A stretch of 64,000 bases of DNA, from positions 124,001-188,000 of the forward strand of contig DDGL01000008.1 in the NCBI GenBank assembly GCA_002337605.1, written 5' to 3'. How positions within the stretch are numbered: position 1 is the stretch's first letter; every line of letters begins with the position of its first letter. A program made the translations under genes and the position numbers. The notes beneath the pieces are model-generated. The model made no database searches, had not been told where the DNA came from, and saw only the letters and a list, made by a program, of their open reading frames with translations. Source of the DNA: Flavobacteriaceae bacterium UBA1903. Its GTDB lineage: Bacteria; Bacteroidota; Bacteroidia; Flavobacteriales; Flavobacteriaceae. Shown here one piece after another: positions 45,293 through 54,604 of this stretch.

Positions 45293-45592
45293 GATAATTA
45301 AATTTAGTGCCTACTCTGTACAAGGATTTTCGGCATTACTCCTTAGATGACAAAATTGCAACAAAAGAGATTCTATTTCACAAGCTATAAAACTGATTTT
45401 AAACACTTTAAATCCTCCTTTTTATACACTGTATTTAACGGTACATGCTCAGGTAAAACACTGTGAGTTCTAGGGGTAATACTCCCTTTCCTAATATGAC
45501 CAAAGTTTTTATATCATAACCTTTTATTAAAAACCCTTCGGCATCGTTTGATGTGAAGGGTTTTTTCTATTTTTATAGTTCAGTTACATACT
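45293..45592. other. 300-bp divergent intergenic region
   Basis: This AT-rich stretch carries no reading frame of note. It holds promoters for the duplicated-domain protein (minus) and rpoN (plus), and an unassigned terminator-like hairpin at 45530-45566. Confidence 0.6.
45530..45566 (+). terminator. Orphan terminator-like hairpin upstream of rpoN
   Basis: AAACCCTTC and GAAGGGTTT enclose a 15-base loop and are followed by TTTT. No gene on either strand ends here. The rpoN start codon lies 26 bp downstream. Confidence 0.7.
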
Positions 45593-47047
45593 ATGCTTAA
45601 ACAACAGTTAAATTTTAAACTTTCTCAGAAACTTTCGCCTCAGCAAATACAGTTGATGAAGTTGATACAATTGCCTACACAGGCTTTTGAGCAGCGGATC
45701 TCGCAGGAAATGAATGAGAATCCAGCACTGGAAGGTGGTAAGGAAGACACAGATAAACTGGACGATGAGTTTAATAACGAAGATGAGTATGAAAATGATA
45801 GCGATGTAATTGAAACGGAAATAAACGTAGACGACTATTTAAGCGACGATGAAACGCCAAGTTATAAGCTTTCGGCAAACAACTACAGCGCAGACGACGA
45901 GGATAAGCAAACACCGTATGCTTCGGGGACTTCCTTTAATCAATTTTTATTGACGCAATTAAATACCTTCCGATTTGACGAGGAAGAGGAAGAAATTGCC
46001 AAATTTCTGGTAGGAAGTGTAGACGAAAGTGGCTATATACGCCGCGAAATAGCCGATATTTTAGACGATCTTGCTTTTACACAAAACGTATATACCACCG
46101 AGGAGAAAATTGAAAAGGTGTTGGAAATAGTTCAAGGCCTGGACCCTGCAGGTGTTGGCGCACGCAATTTACAGGAATGCTTGTTGCTTCAGTTATACCG
46201 AAGAAATCCTTCCAGTTCAGTTTCCCTGGCAATTGAAGTGATAGATGATGCTTTCGATCATTTTATAAAAAAGCACTACAGCAAGCTAATTCAGAAATTC
46301 GACATTACTGAAGACGAACTGCGGGAAGCCATTCACGAAATAGAAAGTTTAAACCCGAAACCAGGGGGTGCCTATGCAGGAAATACGAGAATGGTAGAAC
46401 ACGTTGTACCGGACTTTGCCATTAAGATCGTAGATGGGAAGTTAGATCTAACGTTAAATGGTAGAAATGCTCCGGAGCTACACGTATCCCGGGAATATTC
46501 TAATATGCTGAAGGGCTACAAAGCCTCCAAAGAAAAATCGAAGTCTCAGAAGGATGCCGTTATGTTCATTAAGCAGAAACTGGACGCAGCAAAATGGTTT
46601 ATAGATGCTATAAAGCAACGCCAGCAAACACTGTTTGTGACAATGAATTCTATTATGCATCATCAACAAGAATACTTCCTGACAGGAGATGAGCGTAATT
46701 TAAAACCCATGATTTTAAAGGACATTGCCGATAAAATTAATATGGATGTTTCAACTGTTTCCCGTGTTGCCAACAGCAAATATGTAGACACGCCCTACGG
46801 AACCAAACTCATTAAGGAGTTTTTTAGTGAGTCCATGAAAAATGATCAGGGAGAGGATGTTTCAACAAGAGAGATTAAAAAAATCTTAGAAATAACCATT
46901 AGTGAGGAACCCAAGAAAAAACCACTAACCGATGATAAATTAGCTAAGATTTTAAAAGAAAAAGGGTATCCTATTGCAAGAAGAACCGTTGCAAAATACA
47001 GGGAGCAATTAGATATTCCAGTCGCTAGACTCCGAAAAGAAATTTAA
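45593..47047 (+). CDS. rpoN: RNA polymerase sigma-54 factor
   Basis: Sigma-54 (484 aa) has the activator-interacting N-terminus (LNFKLSQKLSPQQIQLMKLI), an acidic variable region (about 50-110), the core-binding domain and a DNA-binding HTH. The invariant RpoN box ARRTVAKYRE is near the end. It directs transcription that needs AAA+ activators. The next gene starts on the overlapping TAATG, so they are cotranscribed. Confidence 0.97.
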   Translation: MLKQQLNFKLSQKLSPQQIQLMKLIQLPTQAFEQRISQEMNENPALEGGKEDTDKLDDEFNNEDEYENDSDVIETEINVDDYLSDDETPSYKLSANNYSADDEDKQTPYASGTSFNQFLLTQLNTFRFDEEEEEIAKFLVGSVDESGYIRREIADILDDLAFTQNVYTTEEKIEKVLEIVQGLDPAGVGARNLQECLLLQLYRRNPSSSVSLAIEVIDDAFDHFIKKHYSKLIQKFDITEDELREAIHEIESLNPKPGGAYAGNTRMVEHVVPDFAIKIVDGKLDLTLNGRNAPELHVSREYSNMLKGYKASKEKSKSQKDAVMFIKQKLDAAKWFIDAIKQRQQTLFVTMNSIMHHQQEYFLTGDERNLKPMILKDIADKINMDVSTVSRVANSKYVDTPYGTKLIKEFFSESMKNDQGEDVSTREIKKILEITISEEPKKKPLTDDKLAKILKEKGYPIARRTVAKYREQLDIPVARLRKEI

Positions 47048-47652
47048 TGAACTACTTTTTACGCATTGGTGCTTACCTACTCCACCCATTGCTTATGCCC
47101 TTATTGGGCACACTTTTATATTTTGTAGTAACCCCACGTTATATTGAACCTGGGTTATTACAGTCCAGACTCATAGCCGTTGCGATTATAACCATATGCA
47201 TTCCGATAGTCACCTTTTTTTTATTGCGAAATTTAGGAACTATCAGTTCTATTCACCTTGAAGAAGTAGGAGAGCGAAAGGTTCCCCTAGCACTTCAATG
47301 CATACTCTTGTTGCTTATTATAAAGTTTGTTTTTGACCCCATCGTCAGTCCAGAAATGTACTACTTTTTTGTGGGTGTTTTATTTTCAGGGATGAGTGCC
47401 TTTCTATTAGCGTTCTTAAAATTTAAAATCAGTCTTCACCAAATGGGGATTGCTGGTGTCACTATGTTTTTGATTGTTCTGAGTGTACATTTTAAAATTA
47501 ATATGCTGGTATGGCTCTGTATATTTTTTATAGGAAACGGCTGGGTAGCATCGTCCAGACTGCACACCAATTCACACACCTATCCTGAGCTTATTGGTGG
47601 ATTTTTTATAGGCCTGATGCCTCAATTATTGCTGGTTACTTTCTGGTTATAA
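47047..47652 (+). CDS. Six-helix membrane protein, PAP2-like
   Basis: This 201-aa protein is almost entirely hydrophobic, with about six helices. The C-terminal SSRLHTNSHTYPELIGGFF resembles motif 3 of PAP2 phosphatases (SR....H...D), with Glu in place of the usual Asp. The candidate motif 1 (GERKVPLALQ) is weak. It may be an inactive or diverged lipid phosphatase. It overlaps rpoN by one base and its end overlaps the convergent barrel gene by 6 bp. Confidence 0.7.
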   Translation: MNYFLRIGAYLLHPLLMPLLGTLLYFVVTPRYIEPGLLQSRLIAVAIITICIPIVTFFLLRNLGTISSIHLEEVGERKVPLALQCILLLLIIKFVFDPIVSPEMYYFFVGVLFSGMSAFLLAFLKFKISLHQMGIAGVTMFLIVLSVHFKINMLVWLCIFFIGNGWVASSRLHTNSHTYPELIGGFFIGLMPQLLLVTFWL

Positions 47653-48417
47653 TATATAAAAGATGATTCCCAACTTAATGGTTCTAAAATCAACCGTTTC
47701 CTGAGTATTCGTAGTTACTGCTCCATCAAAGAAAGGATTTATACTATAGTATGCAAAAAAGTTTACTTTATTATAGCCAAAACTTAAGGTAGCTGCCAGG
47801 CGTGTTTGATTAAATTCCGGGATATCGGTTTGTGTAACTTCATTTCCTTCCTGTTTAAACCTTGCCTGGTACCAATAGGCATACCCAACTCTAAATCCAG
47901 CGTATACTCTCCAGAAGCCATATTTGGTAGGCGTAGAGCTTCTCCAACGAAACTCAATGGGTGCTTCCACAACAGCCGTACTAAATCTATTAAAATTAAA
48001 ACTATAGTCGTCATTCGTAAGAATCGTGAAGATACTCTCCTCTTGTGGGGTTTCTCCTATAAATAAGGTGTTTCCATAGGCATCAAAGCTTAATCCGGCT
48101 CCAATAGCTATAGCCAGGCTCCGTCGTTTATTTACAGGCATATCCCGAAGAAACCCGAAATGAACACCCCCTGAAAGCCCTCTAAGATTCACAGCTGAAG
48201 GAACGCTAGACAAAAGGTTATAAGTAACCCCTAGGTAAAACTGATCTTCTCTATACTTAAGATCTCCAATAGTGTCATTTTTCTTTGTTGTGTCTGCGCC
48301 AGATTGAGGAAACGTATTGTCATTGCTGGGAATAGTATCTGTTTCCTGTGCTATCAGGAGTAGGGTTCCTCCAATGAAGAAGATTGAAAGTAATACAAGT
48401 TTTTTAATTCCATGCAT
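47647..48417 (-). CDS. Outer-membrane beta-barrel protein (PorT-like)
   Basis: This 256-aa protein has a signal peptide (LVLLSIFFIGGTLLLIAQ) and a Thr/Asp-rich linker. Alternating strands of an eight-stranded barrel follow, ending in FRTIKLGIIFYIL. It resembles the PorT/outer-membrane beta-barrel domain family of Bacteroidota; PorT itself is a T9SS component, but many paralogues exist. It lies downstream of the exb operon but behind a terminator. Confidence 0.7.
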   Translation of the reverse strand: MHGIKKLVLLSIFFIGGTLLLIAQETDTIPSNDNTFPQSGADTTKKNDTIGDLKYREDQFYLGVTYNLLSSVPSAVNLRGLSGGVHFGFLRDMPVNKRRSLAIAIGAGLSFDAYGNTLFIGETPQEESIFTILTNDDYSFNFNRFSTAVVEAPIEFRWRSSTPTKYGFWRVYAGFRVGYAYWYQARFKQEGNEVTQTDIPEFNQTRLAATLSFGYNKVNFFAYYSINPFFDGAVTTNTQETVDFRTIKLGIIFYIL

Positions 48418-48550
48418 AGGTCTAAAGATACTTTTATTTCAAAATATAACATAGAACTCATCTTTACTTTTTCCCTTACCTACAAAATAATCATTCAGTA
48501 CCCCGATTACGTTAGTATTCTCAGCTACAAAAAAGTAAAATTACGTTCAT

Positions 48551-48582
48551 AAAAAAACGCCTTGAAGTGTTTCAAGGCGTTT
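48551..48582 (-). terminator. Terminator of the exb operon
   Basis: ACGCCTTGAA-GTG-TTCAAGGCGT forms a perfect 10-bp stem. On the minus strand a run of seven T follows, as expected after exbD at 48603. Confidence 0.9.
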
Positions 48583-48602
48583 ATAAAATTATGTTTGGAA
48601 AA

Positions 48603-49079
48603 TTACTTTGGGTCCAGCTGGCTCCCAGGAGCTGCTATGTAAATAATCTTTACCATATTAAGTTCTCTTAATTCTTCTTTAATGTCGGTAACTAACCCGG
48701 TGTTGGTCTCTTTATCTACCTTAAGGGCAACTACGACATAATCCTGTAATTCAGGACGTAGTTTTTCACGAGCTTCAGTTAAGGCAAATTGAAGGTTGGA
48801 AACATCGGTAAATTTATCACCAATTTGAATCTTTCCTTCGGTACCAAATTTGTCCTGGTAATTTGGACTTGGCTTTCCTGCAAAAATGAATACGGAACGA
48901 TCTTTTTTTAGTTTCTCAACTTCGTCTGCCTTAGGCAACTCGTTTTTGATCATTAATTCATTGTTCCGGAGAACCGTTACAACCATGAAGAAGAATAGTA
49001 ACATAAACACAATATCTGGTAACGATGCTGTATTTACTGGTGGCAAATCGCCGCCTTTTTTCTTTTTAAATTTTGACAT
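48603..49079 (-). CDS. exbD: Biopolymer transport protein ExbD/TolR (second copy)
   Basis: This 158-aa protein has a basic N-terminus, one helix with the proton-carrying Asp22 (SLPDIVFMLLFFFMVV) and a periplasmic domain. ExbD/TolR works with the ExbB-type channel to transmit proton motive force to outer-membrane receptors or to T9SS/gliding machinery. It follows the first exbD with a 13-bp gap and is the last gene of the operon. Confidence 0.92.
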   Translation of the reverse strand: MSKFKKKKGGDLPPVNTASLPDIVFMLLFFFMVVTVLRNNELMIKNELPKADEVEKLKKDRSVFIFAGKPSPNYQDKFGTEGKIQIGDKFTDVSNLQFALTEAREKLRPELQDYVVVALKVDKETNTGLVTDIKEELRELNMVKIIYIAAPGSQLDPK

Positions 49080-49092
49080 ATGCTGTAAAGTT

Positions 49093-49722
49093 TTATTCGC
49101 CTCGTTTCTTCGGTTCTGCTTCAGATAGTTTTAAAGGAAACAATTCCTGTATTTGCTTTAACTTTTCTTCTGCCGCATCAACGTTTCCTTGATATTTACC
49201 TTCGTTGATAGCATTTTTAACCTCTGTGTATACAAAATCTGGTCCGAATAAACGTACAGATTCTCTATTACGAAGATGGTTATAAGCACCTACCAGTTCG
49301 TTTTGAACGGCGATATACATCTGGTAGGATGTTAAACGGTCGTTCTGAACTGAAATAACTGCTTTCACTGGATTATCTGAAGAACTTGGGTCACCTTTCC
49401 CTTTACAATGGCTGCAATACTCTGGGCTTCCTGAAGGTGCTCCTCCATTATCCAGAAAATCGATAGCTGCCTGTTTCAGGTCTTTTAGCTCCATAAGTTC
49501 TTCTTCAACCAATAGCTGATCACTCTGGTTCACACTCACTATAAAGATATTCTTCTGTTTTAGTGGTGGTGGCGGCACATCATCTTCTTGCTTAGGGGGT
49601 AGCTGACGCGCAATTCCTTTATCCTTTTCAATGGTAGTTGTAACCAGGAAAAAGATAAGCAATAGGAATGCAATGTCTGCCATAGACCCAGCATTAACTT
49701 CTGGTGTTGCTCTTCTTGCCAT
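49093..49722 (-). CDS. exbD: Biopolymer transport protein ExbD/TolR (first copy), with CxxC insert
   Basis: This 209-aa protein has Asp16 in the membrane helix (SMADIAFLLLIFFLVTT), a proline-rich linker and a periplasmic domain. Compared with the second ExbD it carries an insert with Cys103 and Cys106 (YCSHCKGKG), which could form a disulfide or bind metal. Its start overlaps the preceding gene by one base. Confidence 0.92.
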   Translation of the reverse strand: MARRATPEVNAGSMADIAFLLLIFFLVTTTIEKDKGIARQLPPKQEDDVPPPPLKQKNIFIVSVNQSDQLLVEEELMELKDLKQAAIDFLDNGGAPSGSPEYCSHCKGKGDPSSSDNPVKAVISVQNDRLTSYQMYIAVQNELVGAYNHLRNRESVRLFGPDFVYTEVKNAINEGKYQGNVDAAEEKLKQIQELFPLKLSEAEPKKRGE

Positions 49723-50132
49723 TATCTGTTTGTTATTTTTTTGAATCCGCTAAATACCATTAATCCAACAGCAACTATTGCCAGGATATAAAACGTATAA
49801 AGACCAGTCCCTACCCACTTCGAACCAGATTCTGAGGTCATCCCTCCGTCATCTGGAAGTTCCATTGGGGTACTGTCTGCGAGCACATAAGATACGATGA
49901 TAACTGCAGCGAATACGCCAAGCGAAATCAATGTTTTCTTAATGTCACCTTCAAAAACTCCTTTGAGGACGAACAATAGTACCATTACTATCGTTACAGC
50001 CAAAACAATGTACCCAACGTAGATTAACCAATCCTGGGCAGACTCGTTTCCAGACAATAGCATTGCCATACAAACAACCCCTAGAAGTCCTAGAACGATT
50101 CCTATGATTTTAAAAATTTTATGTAAAGCCAT
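49722..50132 (-). CDS. Small membrane protein of the exb operon
   Basis: This 136-aa protein has four hydrophobic segments. No catalytic motif is seen. The same type of gene commonly sits between exbB and exbD in Flavobacteriaceae. A role as an accessory subunit of the proton channel is inferred from position alone. Confidence 0.8.
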   Translation of the reverse strand: MALHKIFKIIGIVLGLLGVVCMAMLLSGNESAQDWLIYVGYIVLAVTIVMVLLFVLKGVFEGDIKKTLISLGVFAAVIIVSYVLADSTPMELPDDGGMTSESGSKWVGTGLYTFYILAIVAVGLMVFSGFKKITNR

Positions 50133-50153
50133 AATTATATGGTGTGTTTTAAA

Positions 50154-50957
50154 TTATTTTCTGTTTTTGTAATCAACTAACATATCTATTAATGTAATAG
50201 ACGCGTCTTCCATACTGTTTACAATACGGTCAATTTTTGCAATAATGTAGTTGTAGAAAATCTGAAGGATAATAGCTACGATCAAACCAAATACGGTTGT
50301 TAAAAGTGCTACTTTAATACCTCCTGCTACCAGCGAAGGGTTCATATCACCTGCAGCTGCAATTTTATCGAATGCTAAGATCATCCCGATTACCGTACCC
50401 ATGAAACCAAGCATTGGTGCCAAGGCGATAAACAATGAAATCCAGGATACGTTTTTCTCTAGTTGTCCCATTTGTACTCCTCCGTACGCAACAACTGCTT
50501 TCTCTGCAGCATCGATGCTTTCGTCTGCACGATCAAGTCCTTGATAGTAAATAGAGGCAACAGGTCCTTTTGTATTTCTACAAACTTCCTTTGCAGCTTC
50601 AACACCACCACTATTAAGGGCGTCTTCAACTTCTTGAGCCAGTTTTTGTGTGTTGGTTGTAGAAAGGTTAAGGTATATAATTCTTTCGATAGCAATGGCT
50701 AGTCCTAGAATTAAACAAAGAAGTACAATCCCCATAAATTCCGGACCTCCTTCTACAAAACGCTCTTTTAATTTTTGATGCCACCCACGGTCATCTGTGT
50801 CTGCGGCTGTATCATCTTCCTGAACGAAGGTTACTGTAGCTGCTGTTGTAAGTTGTTGCACGCCGGTTGGTGTAGTATTAGCTACAGTTGCGTTTGCATT
50901 TAACGATCCCGCAAAAACTAGTGCGGCAATTGCCATAATTGAAAATAATTTTTTCAT
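50154..50957 (-). CDS. exbB: MotA/TolQ/ExbB proton channel family protein
   Basis: This 267-aa protein has an extra N-terminal hydrophobic segment that resembles a signal sequence (LFSIMAIAALVFAGSLNANA), then the TolQ-type helices. The second and third helices contain the conserved WISLFIALAPMLGFMGTVIGMILAFD and KVALLTTVFGLIVAI stretches in which Thr and Gly line the proton path. It is first in the operon. Upstream on the minus strand a TTG -33 element and TATCTTTA -7-like box lie 30-70 bp before the start. Confidence 0.93.
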   Translation of the reverse strand: MKKLFSIMAIAALVFAGSLNANATVANTTPTGVQQLTTAATVTFVQEDDTAADTDDRGWHQKLKERFVEGGPEFMGIVLLCLILGLAIAIERIIYLNLSTTNTQKLAQEVEDALNSGGVEAAKEVCRNTKGPVASIYYQGLDRADESIDAAEKAVVAYGGVQMGQLEKNVSWISLFIALAPMLGFMGTVIGMILAFDKIAAAGDMNPSLVAGGIKVALLTTVFGLIVAIILQIFYNYIIAKIDRIVNSMEDASITLIDMLVDYKNRK

Positions 50958-51678
50958 TGCTATCGACTTAAAGTTTGTTTTTAGTTAAAGGTTTAAAGAT
51001 ATAAAATTATTATGGTATTCTGCAACATAAAATTTGCCTGTCGCTAATAAACACTTGTATTTCAGCGATTATGATTTTACGATTTCAGAATATATGTCCT
51101 TATTATAGTCCGAATGACTTTCAAATGAAGTTTTAAAAGTAAAACAGATTGGAAAAATACTGCTTTTATAAGTGCCCGCCAAAAAATTAAGTATCATTAT
51201 ATATATTTTAGGATAATAGCATGAAAAATATATCAAGTATAAGTACTAGTTAAAAGTGCTGCTACTGTAGAGCACACTGAATACTGTTTGTAAGCTACAC
51301 ATAACTTTATCTAGATTGCTGACCTCAACCCATGATTTTGACTAGTATTGATACCAAGGTATAACTCCCGAACAACTTTAGAAACCAACAAGCTCCAGAA
51401 AAAGCGACTTGTTTTTTTTTCTGTAATAAAAACTATAGGGTTAAAATTAGGATGAGTTTCCATACCCTTTTTAATGTGAGACAATCAAGTAATAACCTGC
51501 TCCTGCTAATACTAGTATTTGATAGCGCTATGTAAATGCATTTTCAGGAAAACCGAGACATAATATAAAGGTTTCTTTAAATTCCTTTACCTGCTTCAAA
51601 AACATCTAATTCAAGCCCATTTATTGGAGTTACAGTTGGCTAAGAATTTTTTTTATTCTGTTTGTTGTATTTATACAA
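50958..51678. other. 720-bp intergenic region without genes
   Basis: No credible reading frame, tRNA or conserved RNA was found on either strand. It contains the exbB promoter at its left end, a GTGCT/AGCAC stem (51257-51278), and ACAAG/CTTGT with a T-run near 51390-51420. The segment is AT-rich and may be decayed sequence at the border of the accessory region. Confidence 0.5.
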
Positions 51679-52536
51679 CTATGCGCTTTTGTATAGAATT
51701 AGTTCTTCTATATTTTTGAAATCTTTTAAACCAGGAACGTGTTTAGAGCCTTCCAGTAAAACAACTTCTTCCAAAGAAGGAAAAATATCTTCAGCCCGTT
51801 TTATCATTTTTTTCCCAGGGAACATGATGTCTTTTTCTGCTGCGAAAACGCTGATTGGTGTTTTTATATTTTTAGCTGAATTCTTATAAATTACCGGTAA
51901 TGGTGAGAAATCCATGTTGCAGTGCTGAAATGTATGTGACATATAATTTAAGGCAAAATCATCGTATTCAGTAAAAAGGACGCCCATTACTTTTTTAATG
52001 TGCTTTTGGTTATTAGTTTTAATAAACTTTTTTAATGGAATGAACATTTTGAACAAACCTACAAGCGGATTACCATTTACGATATAGACAGGGGCAATTA
52101 AGAAAACCTGTCTAATTGGTGTTTCGTTAAACTCTAGTGCTTTTAAGCTAATGAAACCCCCGAAGGAAAAGCCAACTAATGTCACGTCTTTCAGTCTTAG
52201 TTTTATGACTACTTCAATAAGCCATTTTCCATATTCTAGCGATTTCATGTCTAATCTATTCTCTGCACTTTTATTGGGTTGTGCTAGTACATCTACCGCA
52301 TAGACACAGTATTTTGAGGTTAGATTGGGGAAAGAATCTAGAATTTGTGGTGCACATCCTCCTGTTCCGTGAATCAAAACTAATGGAGGGTTTTTTGCAT
52401 CACCAGTAATAATAACATTAGTGACTCCAAACTTTGTTTCTACCAATTTTTCTAAATATTCAATATTCAGCTCCTTTAACTTTTGATTGTAAAGGCTTAT
52501 GATTTTTTCTTTTCCTTCTTTTGATTTGAAAAACAT
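51679..52536 (-). CDS. Alpha/beta hydrolase
   Basis: This 285-aa alpha/beta-hydrolase has the oxyanion HGTGG (LVLIHGTGGCAP) and the nucleophile elbow GFSFGG. A later Asp (AAEKDIMFPG) and His near the end (EGSKHVPGL) complete a triad. There is no signal peptide. The frame continues upstream to 52575, but those residues are encoded by a dispersed repeat, so the ATG at 52536 (MFFKSKEGKEKI) is preferred. The substrate is unknown. Confidence 0.83.
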   Translation of the reverse strand: MFFKSKEGKEKIISLYNQKLKELNIEYLEKLVETKFGVTNVIITGDAKNPPLVLIHGTGGCAPQILDSFPNLTSKYCVYAVDVLAQPNKSAENRLDMKSLEYGKWLIEVVIKLRLKDVTLVGFSFGGFISLKALEFNETPIRQVFLIAPVYIVNGNPLVGLFKMFIPLKKFIKTNNQKHIKKVMGVLFTEYDDFALNYMSHTFQHCNMDFSPLPVIYKNSAKNIKTPISVFAAEKDIMFPGKKMIKRAEDIFPSLEEVVLLEGSKHVPGLKDFKNIEELILYKSA

Positions 52537-52554
52537 TTGCTGTTCTTTTTTTGA

Positions 52555-52577
52555 TGCTTCGACTAGGCTCAGCACGA
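52555..52577 (+). repeat. Short dispersed repeat between two accessory genes
   Basis: GCTTCGACTAGGCTCAGC is the same family as 8042 and 30611. Read on the minus strand it creates a false N-terminal extension of the downstream hydrolase. Confidence 0.7.
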
Positions 52578-52614
52578 GTTGATGATTTTTGAATTGATAT
52601 ACTATTTAGCCCAG

Positions 52615-53547
52615 CTAAATGGTGATGACTACATTTCCTCTTTTATGTCCCATCTCTACATATGTATGAGCTTCGGCAATTTCCTCTAAAGGATATATGC
52701 TATCAATAACAGGTGTAATTTTTCCTTGTTCAGCTAAAGCTTTTAAATTGAAAAAAGCTTCTTTTGGGGTTAAGGGAATTCCATGATCGATGGATATATA
52801 TTTGCCATTCGAATTCAATGCTTTTTTACTCTTTTCTTTTAGTTTCGATGTTTTTGAATTGCCTACAGCATCAATCACATATTTATACGTTTCTAATTGA
52901 ATTTCAGCATTTTCTAAGGTGTAGTCAATCATCTTATCACTTCCTAAAGATTTTACTAAATCGAAATTTCTACCACTGCAAACACTAGTAACATGAGCAC
53001 CTAAATTCTTCGCCAATTGTATCGCCATGGTACCTATACTTCCTGACGCTCCATAAATTAAAACCCTGTCGCCCCTATTTATACTTGTCTTTTTTAATAA
53101 ATGAGAAGCCAGCAATCCACCATATGGAATCGCTGCAGCTTCCTCAAAACTAAGATTCAAAGGTTTTAGTGCCAGATTCCAATCTTCGGGTAAACAAATA
53201 TATTCTGCATAAGAACCAAAACGACGTTTGGTAGATGAAATAGAACCGTAGGCAAAAACCTCATCCCCTATTTCAAACATTGACACATCTTTACCTATAC
53301 TCTCTACAATTCCAGCTGTTACCATCCCCAATATAGGATTTCTCGGACGTCCAAAACCAAATATGAGTTGAAGTATAAATCTGGGGATCAAAGGTTCATT
53401 CATTCTCCGAATAAGAACATCACTTGTAGTTACTGAAGTAGCACAGGTTTTTATAAGTACTTCATTATCTTTTGGTGTTGGTTTTTTTACATTACTTAGC
53501 ATCAGGTTTTCTGCCTCCCCATATTTTAGACATTCTATTGCTTTCAT
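52615..53547 (-). CDS. MDR-family NAD(P)-dependent alcohol dehydrogenase / quinone oxidoreductase
   Basis: This 310-aa medium-chain reductase has a GroES-like N-domain and a Rossmann motif GASGSIGTMAIQLAKNLGA. The catalytic-zinc Cys/His pattern is absent, so it resembles zinc-independent quinone oxidoreductases (QOR-like). The ATG at 53547 (MKAIECLKYG) is favoured: the longer frame to 53667 has no family match and would overlap the next gene. A 22-bp dyad at 53595-53616 lies 47 bp upstream. Confidence 0.85.
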   Translation of the reverse strand: MKAIECLKYGEAENLMLSNVKKPTPKDNEVLIKTCATSVTTSDVLIRRMNEPLIPRFILQLIFGFGRPRNPILGMVTAGIVESIGKDVSMFEIGDEVFAYGSISSTKRRFGSYAEYICLPEDWNLALKPLNLSFEEAAAIPYGGLLASHLLKKTSINRGDRVLIYGASGSIGTMAIQLAKNLGAHVTSVCSGRNFDLVKSLGSDKMIDYTLENAEIQLETYKYVIDAVGNSKTSKLKEKSKKALNSNGKYISIDHGIPLTPKEAFFNLKALAEQGKITPVIDSIYPLEEIAEAHTYVEMGHKRGNVVITI

Positions 53548-53594
53548 AATTGTTTTTGTTAACAGCAAAATTGGTTGAAATGTGGGGTACAAAA

Positions 53595-53616
53595 GTTCGT
53601 ATTTTAAAATTGGAAC
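53595..53616. promoter_or_regulatory. 22-bp dyad, candidate operator (site 1)
   Basis: GTTC and GAAC flank an ATTTTAAAAT core. The site matches 18 of 22 positions at 58889-58910 and is preceded by GGGG and AAAA in the same layout. Confidence 0.45.
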
Positions 53617-53632
53617 AAACCTTTGCTTTTCA

Positions 53633-54538
53633 TTATTCCTTTTTAAGAGCATAGATAACTTTTGCATCTACCCAAAAAATATCTACATTTTCAAAATCGT
53701 CTGAACCTACATTTCTGCTAAAGAAAAGGTATTTGCCATCTGGTGTTATACTAGCAGAAGCTTCCCAAGCGTTAGTGTTTATTTTGTCGCCTAAATTAAT
53801 TGCGTTACCCCAAGTACCGTCTTTTTGTTTAAAACTGATATAAATATCAGATTCACCAAAACCGTCTTCCCTTTCTGCATCAAATAACAAATACGATTCA
53901 TCTGGCGCTATAAAAGGATGACTTAAAAAAGTTCCTGTGTTTATTGCTTTTGGTAATGCCTTGGGTTCTTCATGTTTACCGTTAATTAAACGTGAGTAAC
54001 GAATTGGAAACGTTGAATCATTCTCTTTATAGGTGTCAAAATAGTACGTCCCATTTGAAGATGATGAGAGACGCATAATATACATAGAATCATTACTTAC
54101 AGTAGGAGGTTCTAGTTTTTGTAATTCTGACCATCCAGCTTCCGTTTTTTCTAAATAACGGTCACCTAAATGCATGGTTTGTCCGTCTGGAGATATTACA
54201 GGTCTTCCTATCCATGGAGATGCTATTTCTGATTTTTTCCATTCCCCATTAATTTCGTTGTATTTGTATTCATAAAAAGCTGATGTTTTATGTTCCTCTC
54301 CTCTTCTAATAAAATAAAACGCTTTCATATCTGGGGTGAACGCACCATCATATTCATAAATTTCTGTAGACACAAGACCTGGAGCAAATGGTATAGGCGT
54401 TAATCCTGGTGGTTTTTGTCCAAGATAAAATTCTTCTAATTTTTTTTCCTTATTACCTTTTGATTTATGTTCTACATTGTTACACGCATTCATAGCTAAT
54501 GCTGTCACAAAGAGTATTAAGTAATGTGTTATTTTCAT
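53633..54538 (-). CDS. PD40 propeller lipoprotein
   Basis: This 301-aa lipoprotein has a lipobox MNAC (Cys near residue 19) and a beta-propeller of WD40-like PD40 repeats: SPDGQTMHLGD, APDESYLLFDAEREDGFG and TPDGKYLFFSRN. PD40/TolB-like propellers often bind partner proteins; no enzymatic site is visible. It resembles the propeller section of the first gene in the window but lacks OmpA. The function is unknown. Confidence 0.8.
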   Translation of the reverse strand: MKITHYLILFVTALAMNACNNVEHKSKGNKEKKLEEFYLGQKPPGLTPIPFAPGLVSTEIYEYDGAFTPDMKAFYFIRRGEEHKTSAFYEYKYNEINGEWKKSEIASPWIGRPVISPDGQTMHLGDRYLEKTEAGWSELQKLEPPTVSNDSMYIMRLSSSSNGTYYFDTYKENDSTFPIRYSRLINGKHEEPKALPKAINTGTFLSHPFIAPDESYLLFDAEREDGFGESDIYISFKQKDGTWGNAINLGDKINTNAWEASASITPDGKYLFFSRNVGSDDFENVDIFWVDAKVIYALKKE

Positions 54539-54604
54539 ATTTTATTTTTTAAGATTAACTTCTTTAATTAAAACCAAGATTACAAATGCTAATTCGCCCA
54601 GTGT

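Noticed and set aside
50958..51678. Possible small RNA or gene in the long gap
   Set aside because: No reading frame with a plausible start or conserved structure was found; the visible hairpins are weak.
52537..52575. Upstream extension of the alpha/beta hydrolase
   Set aside because: The extra residues are encoded by a dispersed repeat; the ATG at 52536 is the better start.
53548..53667. Upstream extension of the MDR oxidoreductase
   Set aside because: It overlaps the end of the PD40 lipoprotein gene and covers the candidate operator; the family start is MKAIECLKYG at 53547.
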